From MGBC120314 sp051880495 (GTDB taxonomy: Bacteria; Bacillota; Clostridia; Lachnospirales; Lachnospiraceae), in contig JBJEOB010000087.1 in the NCBI GenBank assembly GCA_051880495.1, forward strand, positions 1 to 11,244: 11,244 nucleotides of DNA. The letters run 5' to 3'. The notes beneath the pieces are model-generated. The model had not been told where the DNA came from. It worked only from the letters and a program-made list of their open reading frames with translations, and searched no databases. A program made the position numbers and the translations under genes. This document shows positions 1-6,416 of this stretch, in pieces. The stretch's first letter is position 1. Each line of letters opens with the position of its first letter.

Positions 1-28
1 GTTTGTGTATTAATGGGGAGGGGTGTTT

Positions 29-727
29 ATGGAAATCTATTCAAAAGAGTGGAAGCTTTGTATGAAAAAATGGCTTCTGATAATGATTGGAATGGAATTA
101 TTGGGATTTGTAATTGGTTTTGGAATTTTAAATATTGTCCTGTATGTTGAAAGTGATTCGACATACGTATATCTTGGCACCTTCTTTGCATTGCTTTTTG
201 GCTATATGTCACTTTTTCAGGTGGGTGCATACCAGACGAACAGATACCGCCTGCTGCTGTCGATGGGTCAGAAGCGGAGCAGTGTTATCTTAAGCCAGAT
301 ATTATGGATGGTTACAGAGATGGTTGTTCTTAGTATAAGTCTGTTATGTATTTATTTGTTTGAAAAGAAAATGTATCCAATCTGGTATGCCAATAGAATG
401 CTTGATGAGGAGATGAGATTTGATTTTCTTCCTCAGTATGTGCTTCTCATTATGGCTTTGTCAGTGGTTATTGTCTGGCTTTTCTTCGCACTGTCGCTCA
501 AATTTGGACCAAAGGTTTTTATTATAGCATATCTTGTCCTATTATTTGTATGTACGGCAATGCAGAGAATAATTGAAAGAAATGCTTTCATACAGTCGGT
601 CGCAACTGGTGTGACGACATTCCTGATTTCCCTGTCATCCATAACGTGGTGGCTTGCAGGAACTTTGCTGATATTCATTTTATTCTATATAGGGTATGGA
701 ATTTGGTACAATTATGATGTAAAGTAA
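29..727 (+). CDS. six-helix membrane protein, probable ABC-2-type permease subunit
   Basis: The 232-residue product is mostly hydrophobic, with about six predicted membrane segments (roughly residues 16-39, 46-66, 88-111, 136-158, 160-178 and 206-228). A cytoplasmic-looking loop between the second and third helices contains RYRLLLSMGQKRSSV, a pattern common in ABC-2-like permeases of Firmicutes. The function is inferred from this architecture only; there is no nucleotide-binding domain in the window. I chose the ATG at 29 over a GTG at 23 because the purine tract GGGGAGGGG (15-23) lies at the right distance from the ATG and overlaps the GTG. A stop codon at 11-13 in another frame could be the end of an upstream partner gene, perhaps the ATPase, but only three codons of it are visible. 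It could equally be an unrelated polytopic membrane protein. Confidence 0.6.
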   Translation: MEIYSKEWKLCMKKWLLIMIGMELLGFVIGFGILNIVLYVESDSTYVYLGTFFALLFGYMSLFQVGAYQTNRYRLLLSMGQKRSSVILSQILWMVTEMVVLSISLLCIYLFEKKMYPIWYANRMLDEEMRFDFLPQYVLLIMALSVVIVWLFFALSLKFGPKVFIIAYLVLLFVCTAMQRIIERNAFIQSVATGVTTFLISLSSITWWLAGTLLIFILFYIGYGIWYNYDVK

Positions 728-736
728 TGTTATAAT
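728..736 (+). promoter_or_regulatory. extended -10 promoter candidate for the aldo/keto reductase
   Basis: TGTTATAAT is a perfect extended -10 (TGnTATAAT). It begins directly after the stop codon of the preceding gene and lies about 44 bp before the reductase start. No convincing -35 hexamer is present at 16-18 bp, as expected for extended -10 promoters. It suggests that the reductase can be transcribed separately from the membrane protein gene. Confidence 0.5.
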
Positions 737-779
737 TTCAGCAGTTTTGCAAACGCATATCATAGGAGGAAGTTCGCGC

Positions 780-1808
780 ATGGTTACCGTAACATTAGGG
801 AAAACAGGAATTACCGTAAATAAAAACGGTTTTGGGGCATTACCGATTCAGCGTGTAAGCGATGAGGAGGCAGTAAGAATTCTTCGTAAGGCATATGAGG
901 GCGGAGTTACTTTTTTTGACACCGCGCGTTTTTATACTGACAGCGAGCATAAGCTGGGTCTTGCATTTGAGGGCATACGTGATAAGGTAATTATCGCAAC
1001 CAAAACGGCAGCGACTACGTCTGAGGATTTCTGGAAGGATCTTGACACGAGTCTTAATAATCTGAAAACAGATTACATTGACATTTACCAGTTCCACAAC
1101 CCTTCATTCTGTCCAAAGCCGGGAGATGGTACAGGAATATATGAGGCTATGTGTAAGGCAAAGGAAAAAGGCATGATTCGCCATATCGGAATCACGAATC
1201 ACCGTCTTAAGGTGGCGCACGAGGCTATTGATTCAGGGTTATACGAAACACTGCAGTTTCCTTTCTGTTATCTTGCAACGGATGAGGATATTGAGCTTGT
1301 AAATAAATGTGAGAAGGCAGGAATGGGTTTTATAGCCATGAAGGCTTTGTCGGGAGGGCTTATAACGAATTCGGCGGCGGCATATGCATTCGAGGCTTTG
1401 TATGAAAATGTACTTCCGATATGGGGTGTCCAGAGAGAGTCCGAGATGGATGAATTTTTAAGCTACGTGGATAATCCGCCTGTGATGACTGATGAAATAA
1501 AGGAAATTATTGAAGCTGACAGGGCTGAATTATGTGGAGATTTCTGCCGTGGATGCGGTTACTGCATGCCTTGTCCTGTCGGAATCGAAATAAATAACTG
1601 TGCAAGAATGTCGCTTCTTTTAAGACGTTCTCCGTCAGAATTACAGCTTACGAAGGAAGTGCAGGAGAAGATGGCAAAGATTGAGAATTGCCTGCATTGT
1701 AACAAATGCAAATCAAAATGCCCGTATCATCTTGATACACCTGCGCTTCTTCAGAAAAATCTGGCGGACTACAAGGAAGTTCTTGCCGGAAGGGTAAGCG
1801 TGAAATAG
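780..1808 (+). CDS. aldo/keto reductase with C-terminal 4Fe-4S dicluster domain
   Basis: This 342-residue protein has an N-terminal aldo/keto reductase TIM barrel (about 1-270) and a cysteine-rich ferredoxin-like tail. The AKR catalytic tetrad is visible as D47, Y52, K75 and H106 (FFDTARFY, ATKTA, QFHN). The tail has two cysteine clusters, CGDFCRGCGYCMPCP (near 257-271) and CLHCNKCKSKCP (near 306-317), the pattern of 4Fe-4S binding in this subfamily of anaerobic AKRs. It is probably a cytoplasmic NAD(P)H-dependent carbonyl oxidoreductase that exchanges electrons through iron-sulfur clusters; the substrate cannot be read from the sequence. The ATG at 780 is preferred over an upstream in-frame TTG (747) because AGGAGG at 764-769 lies 10 bp before it, and translation from the TTG would run through that site. 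It converges on the UPF0340 gene with a 16-bp gap. Confidence 0.92.
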   Translation: MVTVTLGKTGITVNKNGFGALPIQRVSDEEAVRILRKAYEGGVTFFDTARFYTDSEHKLGLAFEGIRDKVIIATKTAATTSEDFWKDLDTSLNNLKTDYIDIYQFHNPSFCPKPGDGTGIYEAMCKAKEKGMIRHIGITNHRLKVAHEAIDSGLYETLQFPFCYLATDEDIELVNKCEKAGMGFIAMKALSGGLITNSAAAYAFEALYENVLPIWGVQRESEMDEFLSYVDNPPVMTDEIKEIIEADRAELCGDFCRGCGYCMPCPVGIEINNCARMSLLLRRSPSELQLTKEVQEKMAKIENCLHCNKCKSKCPYHLDTPALLQKNLADYKEVLAGRVSVK

Positions 1809-1829
1809 TGACGCCTGACAGTTACTATT
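1804..1829. terminator. small hairpin spanning both stop codons of two convergent genes
   Basis: AATAGTGAC (1804-1812) can pair with GTTACTATT (1821-1829) around an 8-nt loop, with one G-U pair on the plus-strand RNA. The stem includes the TAG codons of both convergent genes. It is AU-rich and has no following T-run on either side, so it is a weak terminator or transcript-end structure at best. Confidence 0.25.
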
Positions 1830-2412
1830 CGAGGGCTGAATCATAATGTGCCCTTTCACCGCCTACATATTTGGCACGCGTTCTGGCGCAGACTACATGC
1901 GCATCTCCGATAAATGAAGTTTGGGTGCGGACGGGAACGGCAACAGCATCAAGATGCATTCCGATGAGTGTATCACCTATGTCGATTCCTGCCTGCGCCG
2001 TTATTTTTTCAACTGCAACGGCATTTTCCATTCCAAGGTAAGCAGCAGTTGCAAATGAACCGCCTGCTTTTAACTGTGGCACAACATTTACCTGTGTCAG
2101 GCGGTATTCTTTCATACAGGATTTTTCAACAATAAGGCTTCTGTTCAAATGCTCACAACACTGGCATGCGAGATAGATGCCTTTTTCTTTTAACAGCGTG
2201 TAAGCTGTTTCAAATACACATTTTCCAATTTCTTCGCTGGAAAATGTACCTATCCTTACACCGGCAATTTCACTTGATGAGCATCCTATGACGAGGATGT
2301 CGCCACGTTCAAGGCGTGCAACTAAAAGAAGCTCGTTAATAACTGATGTAAGCTGTGCTTTGATATCGTCCATATGTTCAAATTTTTTGTTGGAAATTCC
2401 ATTTACGCTCAT
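1825..2412 (-). CDS. ywlG: UPF0340 / DUF436 (YwlG-type) family protein
   Basis: The 195-residue product matches the UPF0340 (TIGR01440) family over its whole length. Recognisable blocks are GCSSSEIAGVRIGT (43-56), a cysteine-rich CQCCEHLNRS (83-92), the following region ending in VVPQLKAGGSFATAAY (110-125), a D-x-G-x-T block with IGMHLDAVAVPVR (150-162), and GGERAHYD (184-191) near the C terminus. The biochemical role of the family is not established as far as I know, so none is assigned. No signal peptide or membrane segment is seen; it should be cytoplasmic. The ATG at 2412 is supported by GAGG on the minus strand at 2423-2420, 7 bp upstream. It follows the HAD gene after 19 bp, so the two are probably co-transcribed. 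Its 3' end faces the aldo/keto reductase. Confidence 0.88.
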   Translation of the reverse strand: MSVNGISNKKFEHMDDIKAQLTSVINELLLVARLERGDILVIGCSSSEIAGVRIGTFSSEEIGKCVFETAYTLLKEKGIYLACQCCEHLNRSLIVEKSCMKEYRLTQVNVVPQLKAGGSFATAAYLGMENAVAVEKITAQAGIDIGDTLIGMHLDAVAVPVRTQTSFIGDAHVVCARTRAKYVGGERAHYDSALE

Positions 2413-2431
2413 TTTTATACCTCATAATTAT

Positions 2432-3118
2432 CTATAATTTTTCAAGTAATGATAAAAGATTCTCGAGTTTGTCTATTTCATGACTGGGTTTTATGTCTGT
2501 ATTGTTTAAGGCGTGGTTTGGGTTAAACCATACGGTTGTAATACCACAGTTAATACCGCCTTTGATGTCAGAACTTAAGCTGTCCCCAACAATTATTGTT
2601 TCATCGTGTTTAAAGTCTTTGATTTGCCCGAAACAGGCGTCGAAAAATTCTCTGTCAGGCTTGTTATACCCAATTTCCTCGGATATAAATATGTTATCGA
2701 AATATTTTGCGATTCCGGAGCTTTGAATGCGGCTTGTCTGGACGGAAAGAGTTCCGTTAGAAACAATATAAAGCCTGTATCTGCCGTAAAGCTCTTGGAT
2801 GATATTTTCCGCACCGTCAATGAAATAGTGCCCGATTCCAAGAAGCTGTTCATATGTCGCAGCAGCTTTCTTTGCCGGGAAATCAATTCCGTTTTCTTCA
2901 AAAAAGAGCTGGAAACGGCGAAGCTTTACCTCGTCTCTTGTAAGTCTGCCAAGCTCTAATAATTTCCACTGTGAAAGATTTACCCGGCTGTATTTGGAAA
3001 GCAGTTCTTCCGACGGAACAACGCCTGCAATTTTCAGAGTCTTTTCGATAGCTATTTTTTCTGCTGTGTGAAAATCAAACAGGGTGTCATCAAGGTCGAA
3101 CAGGATATTTTTTATCAT
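2432..3118 (-). CDS. yjjG: YjjG-like HAD hydrolase, probable pyrimidine 5'-nucleotidase
   Basis: This 228-residue protein is a subfamily I haloacid dehalogenase-type phosphatase. Motif I is FDLDDTLFD with nucleophile D8 and acid/base D10, motif II is IVSNGT with S120, motif III is K153 in YNKPDREFF, and motif IV is VGDSLSSDIKGG with D179 and D184. A helical cap follows motif I. The overall pattern (EEIGYNKPDREFF, GGINCGITTVWFNP) fits the YjjG group, which in characterised members dephosphorylates pyrimidine and non-canonical nucleoside monophosphates; specificity here is inferred. I chose the ATG at 3118 over an in-frame TTG at 3136 because GGAG (3128-3125 on the minus strand) precedes it by 6 bp and the protein then begins MIKNILFDLDDT, the usual family start. 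It is the first gene of a two-gene operon with UPF0340. Confidence 0.88.
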   Translation of the reverse strand: MIKNILFDLDDTLFDFHTAEKIAIEKTLKIAGVVPSEELLSKYSRVNLSQWKLLELGRLTRDEVKLRRFQLFFEENGIDFPAKKAAATYEQLLGIGHYFIDGAENIIQELYGRYRLYIVSNGTLSVQTSRIQSSGIAKYFDNIFISEEIGYNKPDREFFDACFGQIKDFKHDETIIVGDSLSSDIKGGINCGITTVWFNPNHALNNTDIKPSHEIDKLENLLSLLEKL

Positions 3119-3126
3119 ATAAGTCT

Positions 3127-3134
3127 CCACTTGC
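3127..3134 (+). repeat. left copy of an 8-bp direct repeat flanking the palindromic element
   Basis: CCACTTGC here is repeated at 3337-3344 on the far side of the palindromic element. With one extra C in the right copy, the match extends to CTCC(C)ACTTGC. It could be a target-site duplication. The left terminal inverted repeat starts 8 bp after this copy, whereas the right one ends 2 bp before the other copy, so the fit is imperfect. It overlaps the HAD ribosome binding site. Confidence 0.35.
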
Positions 3135-3142
3135 AATTAGGC

Positions 3143-3334
3143 GGTTGCGAAACTATTTATATTATGCAATAAACATATTCGTGTGTACAATTAAGTGGCA
3201 CGTTTGCACTAATGCTCGCACGCAGCGGTACATAAGGTGCCAAAATACGGCACCTAAATACCGGCGGCTCACAATTGCCACTTAATTTGCACACACGAAC
3301 TTGTTTAATTTCATATTACAATAGTTTCGCAACC
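3143..3334. mobile_element. MITE-like long imperfect palindrome between divergent genes
   Basis: The ends are a perfect 14-bp inverted repeat, GGTTGCGAAACTAT (3143-3156) and its complement at 3321-3334. Pairing resumes inside: 3178-3200 matches the complement of 3276-3299 with one substitution and one gap. The centre is AGGTGCC (3235-3241) facing GGCACCT (3249-3255) over a 7-nt loop. There is no ORF of useful size, so a mobile element of this kind would be non-autonomous and need a transposase from elsewhere. An 8-bp direct repeat lies close to both ends. Its location downstream of the best minus-strand promoter puts it in the leader RNA of the HAD operon, where it would fold into a long hairpin. 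It could alternatively be a structured RNA or a dispersed REP-like repeat; copy number in the genome would decide. Confidence 0.6.
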
Positions 3335-3336
3335 TC

Positions 3337-3344
3337 CCACTTGC
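3337..3344 (+). repeat. right copy of the 8-bp direct repeat flanking the palindromic element
   Basis: CCACTTGC matches the copy at 3127-3134. On the minus strand this copy reads GCAAGTGG followed by GAGG, so it resembles a second ribosome binding site segment, which is what duplication of the HAD leader on insertion would produce. Confidence 0.35.
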
Positions 3345-3361
3345 TTGTAATATTTTCAAGA

Positions 3362-3390
3362 AGTATAACACAAATATTATAAAAAGTTAA
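3362..3390 (-). promoter_or_regulatory. promoter candidate for the HAD-UPF0340 operon
   Basis: On the minus strand TTAACT (3390-3385) is separated by 17 bp from TATACT (3367-3362), which is preceded by TG at the extended -10 position. This gives a 4/6 -35 and a 5/6 -10. Transcription would start near 3355, leaving a leader of about 240 nt that contains the palindromic element. A second TATAAT lies at 3381-3376 on the same strand without a clear -35. Confidence 0.5.
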
Positions 3391-3411
3391 TCTTTATTTC
3401 CCACACTCTTG

Positions 3412-3420
3412 TGATATAAT
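3412..3420 (+). promoter_or_regulatory. extended -10 promoter candidate for the pectin methylesterase operon
   Basis: TGATATAAT is a perfect extended -10, about 32 bp upstream of the GTG start codon. The sequence 16-17 bp upstream is T-rich with no good -35. It is the only clear plus-strand promoter ahead of the ten-gene run. Confidence 0.55.
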
Positions 3421-3451
3421 AAACATAGTTCTTTTTGTCGGAGGTTTTATC

Positions 3452-4429
3452 GTGAACAGAATTGTTGTTGGAAAGTACGGAAAAGGCCAGTGCGAAACAA
3501 TTGCAGAGGCATTTGACATCGCAATGGGTATGAAGGGACACGTTGATATCCATATTTTAAATGGAATTTATAATGAAAAGCTGGAGCTATCAAGGGACAA
3601 TGTTACTATTACGGGCGAAAGTGCAGAACATACGGTAATTACATATAATGACTATGCCAAGAAGATGCATGAGGACGGCAAAATGTACGGAACATTCCGC
3701 ACGGCAACGCTTAAGCTTTGTGGTGAGAATATCATTGTGAAGGATATTACCATAAAGAATCATTCAGGTAACGGAAGGGATTTCGGACAGGCGGTTGCGC
3801 TGTATGCAGATGGAGATAAAATGCAGTTTTACCGCTGCAGGATGATTGGCTGTCAGGATACTCTTTTTACGGCACCGACAACAGAGTGCAAGGTTAACTG
3901 TGAGGAGGAGCAGTCACCGGAGCTTCATACAATCAATGCAAGACAGTATTATAAGGATTGTTATATTGAAGGAGATATAGATTTTATTTTTGGCGGTGCA
4001 ACGGCATATTTTGATCACTGCGAGATTTTTTCAAGATATAACATAACTGAGGATGACGACAAATATGAGGGAAGCGTCAAGGGTTATGTGGCTGCAGCAT
4101 GTACATGGAGAGATAACAGATACGGTTATGTATTCTACAAATGTAATTTTACGGGCGACTGTCCGGAAGGCTCTGTATACCTTGGAAGGCCGTGGAGAAT
4201 ATATGCAAAGACTGTTCTTTTGGGATGCACCATAGGTAAACATATTAAAGTAGAGGGATTTAGTGACTGGGATAAGCCTAAGGCACATGATACGGCATTT
4301 TATGCAGAATACCGCTGCAAATATGAAACACATGCCAAACGTCATGACTGGATTAAGCTGCTGACACCGTCGGAGGCTAAAGCATTTACCAAAGAAAAAG
4401 TTTTGTGGGAATATTTTTGTGAGGATTAG
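3452..4429 (+). CDS. pectin methylesterase (carbohydrate esterase family 8), no signal peptide
   Basis: This 325-residue protein is a CE8 pectinesterase, which removes methyl esters from polygalacturonate. The parallel beta-helix motifs are in the expected order: GIYNEKL (38-44), FGQAVALY (111-118, Q113), GCQDTLF (133-139, Q135 and general acid D136), YIEGDIDFIFGGA (171-183, nucleophile D177) and YLGRPWR (243-249, R246 and W248). All active-site residues known from characterised family members are therefore present. The start is GTG at 3452, with GGAGG at 3440-3444. The N terminus (MNRIVVGKYGKGQCETI) enters the domain directly and has no signal peptide or lipobox, so the enzyme should act in the cytoplasm, presumably on imported oligogalacturonides. 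It is the first gene of the long plus-strand run, and FliB follows after 3 bp. Confidence 0.93.
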   Translation: MNRIVVGKYGKGQCETIAEAFDIAMGMKGHVDIHILNGIYNEKLELSRDNVTITGESAEHTVITYNDYAKKMHEDGKMYGTFRTATLKLCGENIIVKDITIKNHSGNGRDFGQAVALYADGDKMQFYRCRMIGCQDTLFTAPTTECKVNCEEEQSPELHTINARQYYKDCYIEGDIDFIFGGATAYFDHCEIFSRYNITEDDDKYEGSVKGYVAAACTWRDNRYGYVFYKCNFTGDCPEGSVYLGRPWRIYAKTVLLGCTIGKHIKVEGFSDWDKPKAHDTAFYAEYRCKYETHAKRHDWIKLLTPSEAKAFTKEKVLWEYFCED

Positions 4430-4432
4430 GAA

Positions 4433-5569
4433 ATGAGAGTCAGGGTACCGGATTATTATAAAGACTTTAAATGTATTGCAGGGGACTGCAAGGACAGCTG
4501 CTGTGCGGGCTGGGAAGTCGATGTTGATGAAGAAGCACAGGAATATTATAAGACTGTTACCGGTGATTTTGGCAAAAGATTAAAGGATAACACGATTATT
4601 GATGAAGAGGGAATCAGATTTACGCTTAAGGAAAAGAAGAGATGCTGTTTCTTAAATGATAAAAACTTATGTGATTTGTACACGGCACTCGGCGAGGAGC
4701 ATTTGTGCGTGACATGTACGGAATTTCCGAGGTTTTATGAGTGTTTCGGCGACCTTAAGGAAAAAGGCATTTCGTTTTCGTGCCCGACCGCTTCTGAACT
4801 CATTCTTACGCATGAAGATAAGCTTACATGGGAAGAATATGAGGAAAATGAGGAAATATCCTTAAACGATATAGATTATGACCTTTATATGCAGCTTACG
4901 GCAGCAAGACAGCAGGTTTATGATATTTTACAGAACAGGGACAAAAATATTATCTGGAGAATGATTGTTGTTCTGCTTTTTGCAAATGATATCCAGAAAT
5001 ATATCTACAAGGGAAAATATAAGAAGATTGCGAAGATTCGGGAAAAATACATGGATTTTGGCTATCAGGACAGACAGGCAGCCAAATGGATAAAGAAATC
5101 CCAAAAACATGTTGACGGATTTGAGAACAGAACTGAAATCTTAAAACTTTATTCTGAATTTGAAGTAGTAAATGAAGAGTGGAGCACTATTTTAGCGAAG
5201 GCTATAACTGACAATGCTTCAATGGATGAGGAAAGCGCCGGACAATTTGCCAACTACCTTAAAGACCGTCAGATACAGTATGAACAGATTATGATTTATT
5301 TTGTATACAGATATTTCATGAAAACTGTATATGATTATGACCTTATAACAAAGATTAAGTTTGCAGTTGCAAGTACCCTGGTAATCCGCTGTGTTGACTA
5401 TTCTTCATGGTGTGTTAAACGTGAATTGCCACTTCCTGATTTTATCTGGCTTGTACATCTGTATTCCAAGGAAATTGAACATTCGGATGAAAATATGGAT
5501 GCACTGAAGCAGTATTGTGGTGAAGATATAAGATTTCATGTAGAGGCATTAACCGCCTCATTGTTATAA
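4433..5569 (+). CDS. fliB: flagellin lysine-N-methylase (FliB family)
   Basis: The 378-residue product carries the cysteine signature of the FliB family: FKCIAGDCKDSCCAGWEV (C14, C19, C23, C24), KRCCFL (C71, C72), C80, LCVTCTEFPRF (C92, C95), C104 and SCP (C117). In Salmonella, FliB methylates lysines on flagellin; the cysteines resemble those of radical-SAM or metal-cluster proteins, but the cofactor here is inferred. The remaining two thirds are helical with no obvious motif. Length is close to the roughly 400 residues of known members. The ATG lies 3 bp after the pectinesterase stop, and its GAGG (4421-4424) is inside that gene, so translation is probably coupled. No flagellin or other flagellar gene is in the window, so it would have to act on a flagellin encoded elsewhere. 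Confidence 0.85.
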   Translation: MRVRVPDYYKDFKCIAGDCKDSCCAGWEVDVDEEAQEYYKTVTGDFGKRLKDNTIIDEEGIRFTLKEKKRCCFLNDKNLCDLYTALGEEHLCVTCTEFPRFYECFGDLKEKGISFSCPTASELILTHEDKLTWEEYEENEEISLNDIDYDLYMQLTAARQQVYDILQNRDKNIIWRMIVVLLFANDIQKYIYKGKYKKIAKIREKYMDFGYQDRQAAKWIKKSQKHVDGFENRTEILKLYSEFEVVNEEWSTILAKAITDNASMDEESAGQFANYLKDRQIQYEQIMIYFVYRYFMKTVYDYDLITKIKFAVASTLVIRCVDYSSWCVKRELPLPDFIWLVHLYSKEIEHSDENMDALKQYCGEDIRFHVEALTASLL

Positions 5570-5582
5570 ATAGGGAGGGAAC

Positions 5583-6101
5583 ATGAAAAAATTTGTCAAA
5601 AACTTAATATTTGTTTTGCTGTTATGCCTTGTCTTCTCTATAACAGGCTGTAAGTCATCTGACAGGGATTATGATAATGCAAAGCAGGCAGATGCAACAC
5701 AGGCAGATGCAACACAGGCAGAAACTACAGAGACGAATGGCGCACAGCCTGTGATACAGATTGATGAAGCCGGAGTATACACGTCGAAAGACGATGTGGC
5801 TCTGTACATTCATACCTTTGGGAAACTGCCGTCTAATTTTATTACAAAAAATGAAGCGAAGGCATTAGGATGGTCAGGCGGAGGACTTGATGACTATTCT
5901 TATGGCTCCTGCATCGGCGGTGATAAGTTTGGTAATTATGAAGGGCTGCTGCCCGATGAAGAAGGAAGAGTGTATTATGAATGTGACATTGATACACTTC
6001 ATGAAAACAGCCGTGGTGCCAAGCGGATAGTTTTTTCAAATGACGGACTGATTTATTATACTGAAGATCATTACAGCTCGTTTGAACTGCTGTATAATTA
6101 A
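5583..6101 (+). CDS. lipoprotein-anchored barnase-family ribonuclease
   Basis: This 172-residue protein has three parts. Residues 1-22 form a signal peptide with a KK-containing start, a hydrophobic core and the lipobox SITGC, giving lipidated C23. Residues 24-56 are a low-complexity Gln/Ala/Asp/Thr-rich linker. Residues from about 57 to 172 form a full barnase-like domain. KLPSNFITKNEAKALGW, the IGGDKFGNYEG block and the C-terminal DHYSSF align with Bacillus amyloliquefaciens barnase. Aligned catalytic residues are all present: K89 (barnase K27), E133 (E73), R144 (R83), R148 (R87) and H163 (H102). It should therefore be an active RNA endonuclease held on the outer face of the membrane or released from it. 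The start has AGGGAGGGA 5' of the ATG. A barstar gene follows after 18 bp. Anchoring by a lipobox differs from the freely secreted classical barnase. Confidence 0.9.
   Translation: MKKFVKNLIFVLLLCLVFSITGCKSSDRDYDNAKQADATQADATQAETTETNGAQPVIQIDEAGVYTSKDDVALYIHTFGKLPSNFITKNEAKALGWSGGGLDDYSYGSCIGGDKFGNYEGLLPDEEGRVYYECDIDTLHENSRGAKRIVFSNDGLIYYTEDHYSSFELLYN
5685..5722 (+). repeat. 15-bp tandem repeat in the barnase linker
   Basis: CAGGCAGATGCAACA occurs at 5685-5699 and again at 5700-5714, followed by a partial third copy (CAGGCAGA, 5715-5722). Each unit encodes five linker residues (ADATQ register), so copy-number change by slippage would lengthen or shorten the linker without shifting the frame. 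Confidence 0.85.
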
Positions 6102-6119
6102 ATTTATGGAGATGGATTT

Positions 6120-6416
6120 ATGATAGAAATTGTAATTGACGGCATGGAAATAACGGACAGGGAGCAGTTATTCCGGATTTTCAGGGATAATCTGGAGCTT
6201 CCTGATTATTACGGGGACAATCTTGATGCCCTGTATGATGTGCTTTCTACATATTCGGAAGAAGTTGAGATAACCATCCTTAATGAGGAGGATTTGTACA
6301 ACAATATTCCATTTTATGGCGAGAGACTGGTTGGTATGTTAAATGTAGCAGCAGAGGAAAATGAACCGTATATTCTTATAAAGAAGGGTGATAATATGGA
6401 GGAGGAACTATGGTAG
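6120..6416 (+). CDS. barstar-family ribonuclease inhibitor
   Basis: This 98-residue acidic protein is a barstar homologue and the likely cytoplasmic immunity protein for the preceding ribonuclease. The block LPDYYGDNLDALYDVL (27-42) matches the barstar inhibitory helix: Y30, D36 and D40 correspond to barstar Y29, D35 and D39, the residues that plug the barnase active site. Barstar W38 is Tyr here (Y39). E79 in NVAAEEN aligns with barstar E76. No signal peptide is present, so it should stay in the cytoplasm and neutralise the enzyme before export. GGAG at 6108-6111 precedes the ATG. The 3' end overlaps the AI-2E transporter gene by 7 bp, and the ribosome binding site of that gene lies inside the barstar reading frame. 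Confidence 0.9.
   Translation: MIEIVIDGMEITDREQLFRIFRDNLELPDYYGDNLDALYDVLSTYSEEVEITILNEEDLYNNIPFYGERLVGMLNVAAEENEPYILIKKGDNMEEELW

Noticed and set aside
1..13. Tail of an upstream gene ending at the TAA at 11-13
   Set aside because: Only three codons are visible, so neither the frame nor the product can be supported.
747..779. TTG start for the aldo/keto reductase at 747
   Set aside because: The ribosome binding site at 764-769 would lie inside the coding region, and the family begins near the MVTVTLGKTG sequence at 780.
2493..2959. Plus-strand reading frames opposite the HAD gene
   Set aside because: They lie entirely antisense to a well-supported gene, lack ribosome binding sites and have no recognisable protein features.
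3119..3136. TTG start for the HAD gene at 3136
   Set aside because: The Shine-Dalgarno GGAG lies between that TTG and the ATG at 3118, and HAD proteins of this type start a few residues before the DLDDT motif.
3185..3190. A promoter inside the palindromic element reading toward the HAD gene (TTGTAC with CATAAT 18 bp on)
   Set aside because: The -35 matches only three of six bases and the promoter beyond the element is better; it remains possible but weak.
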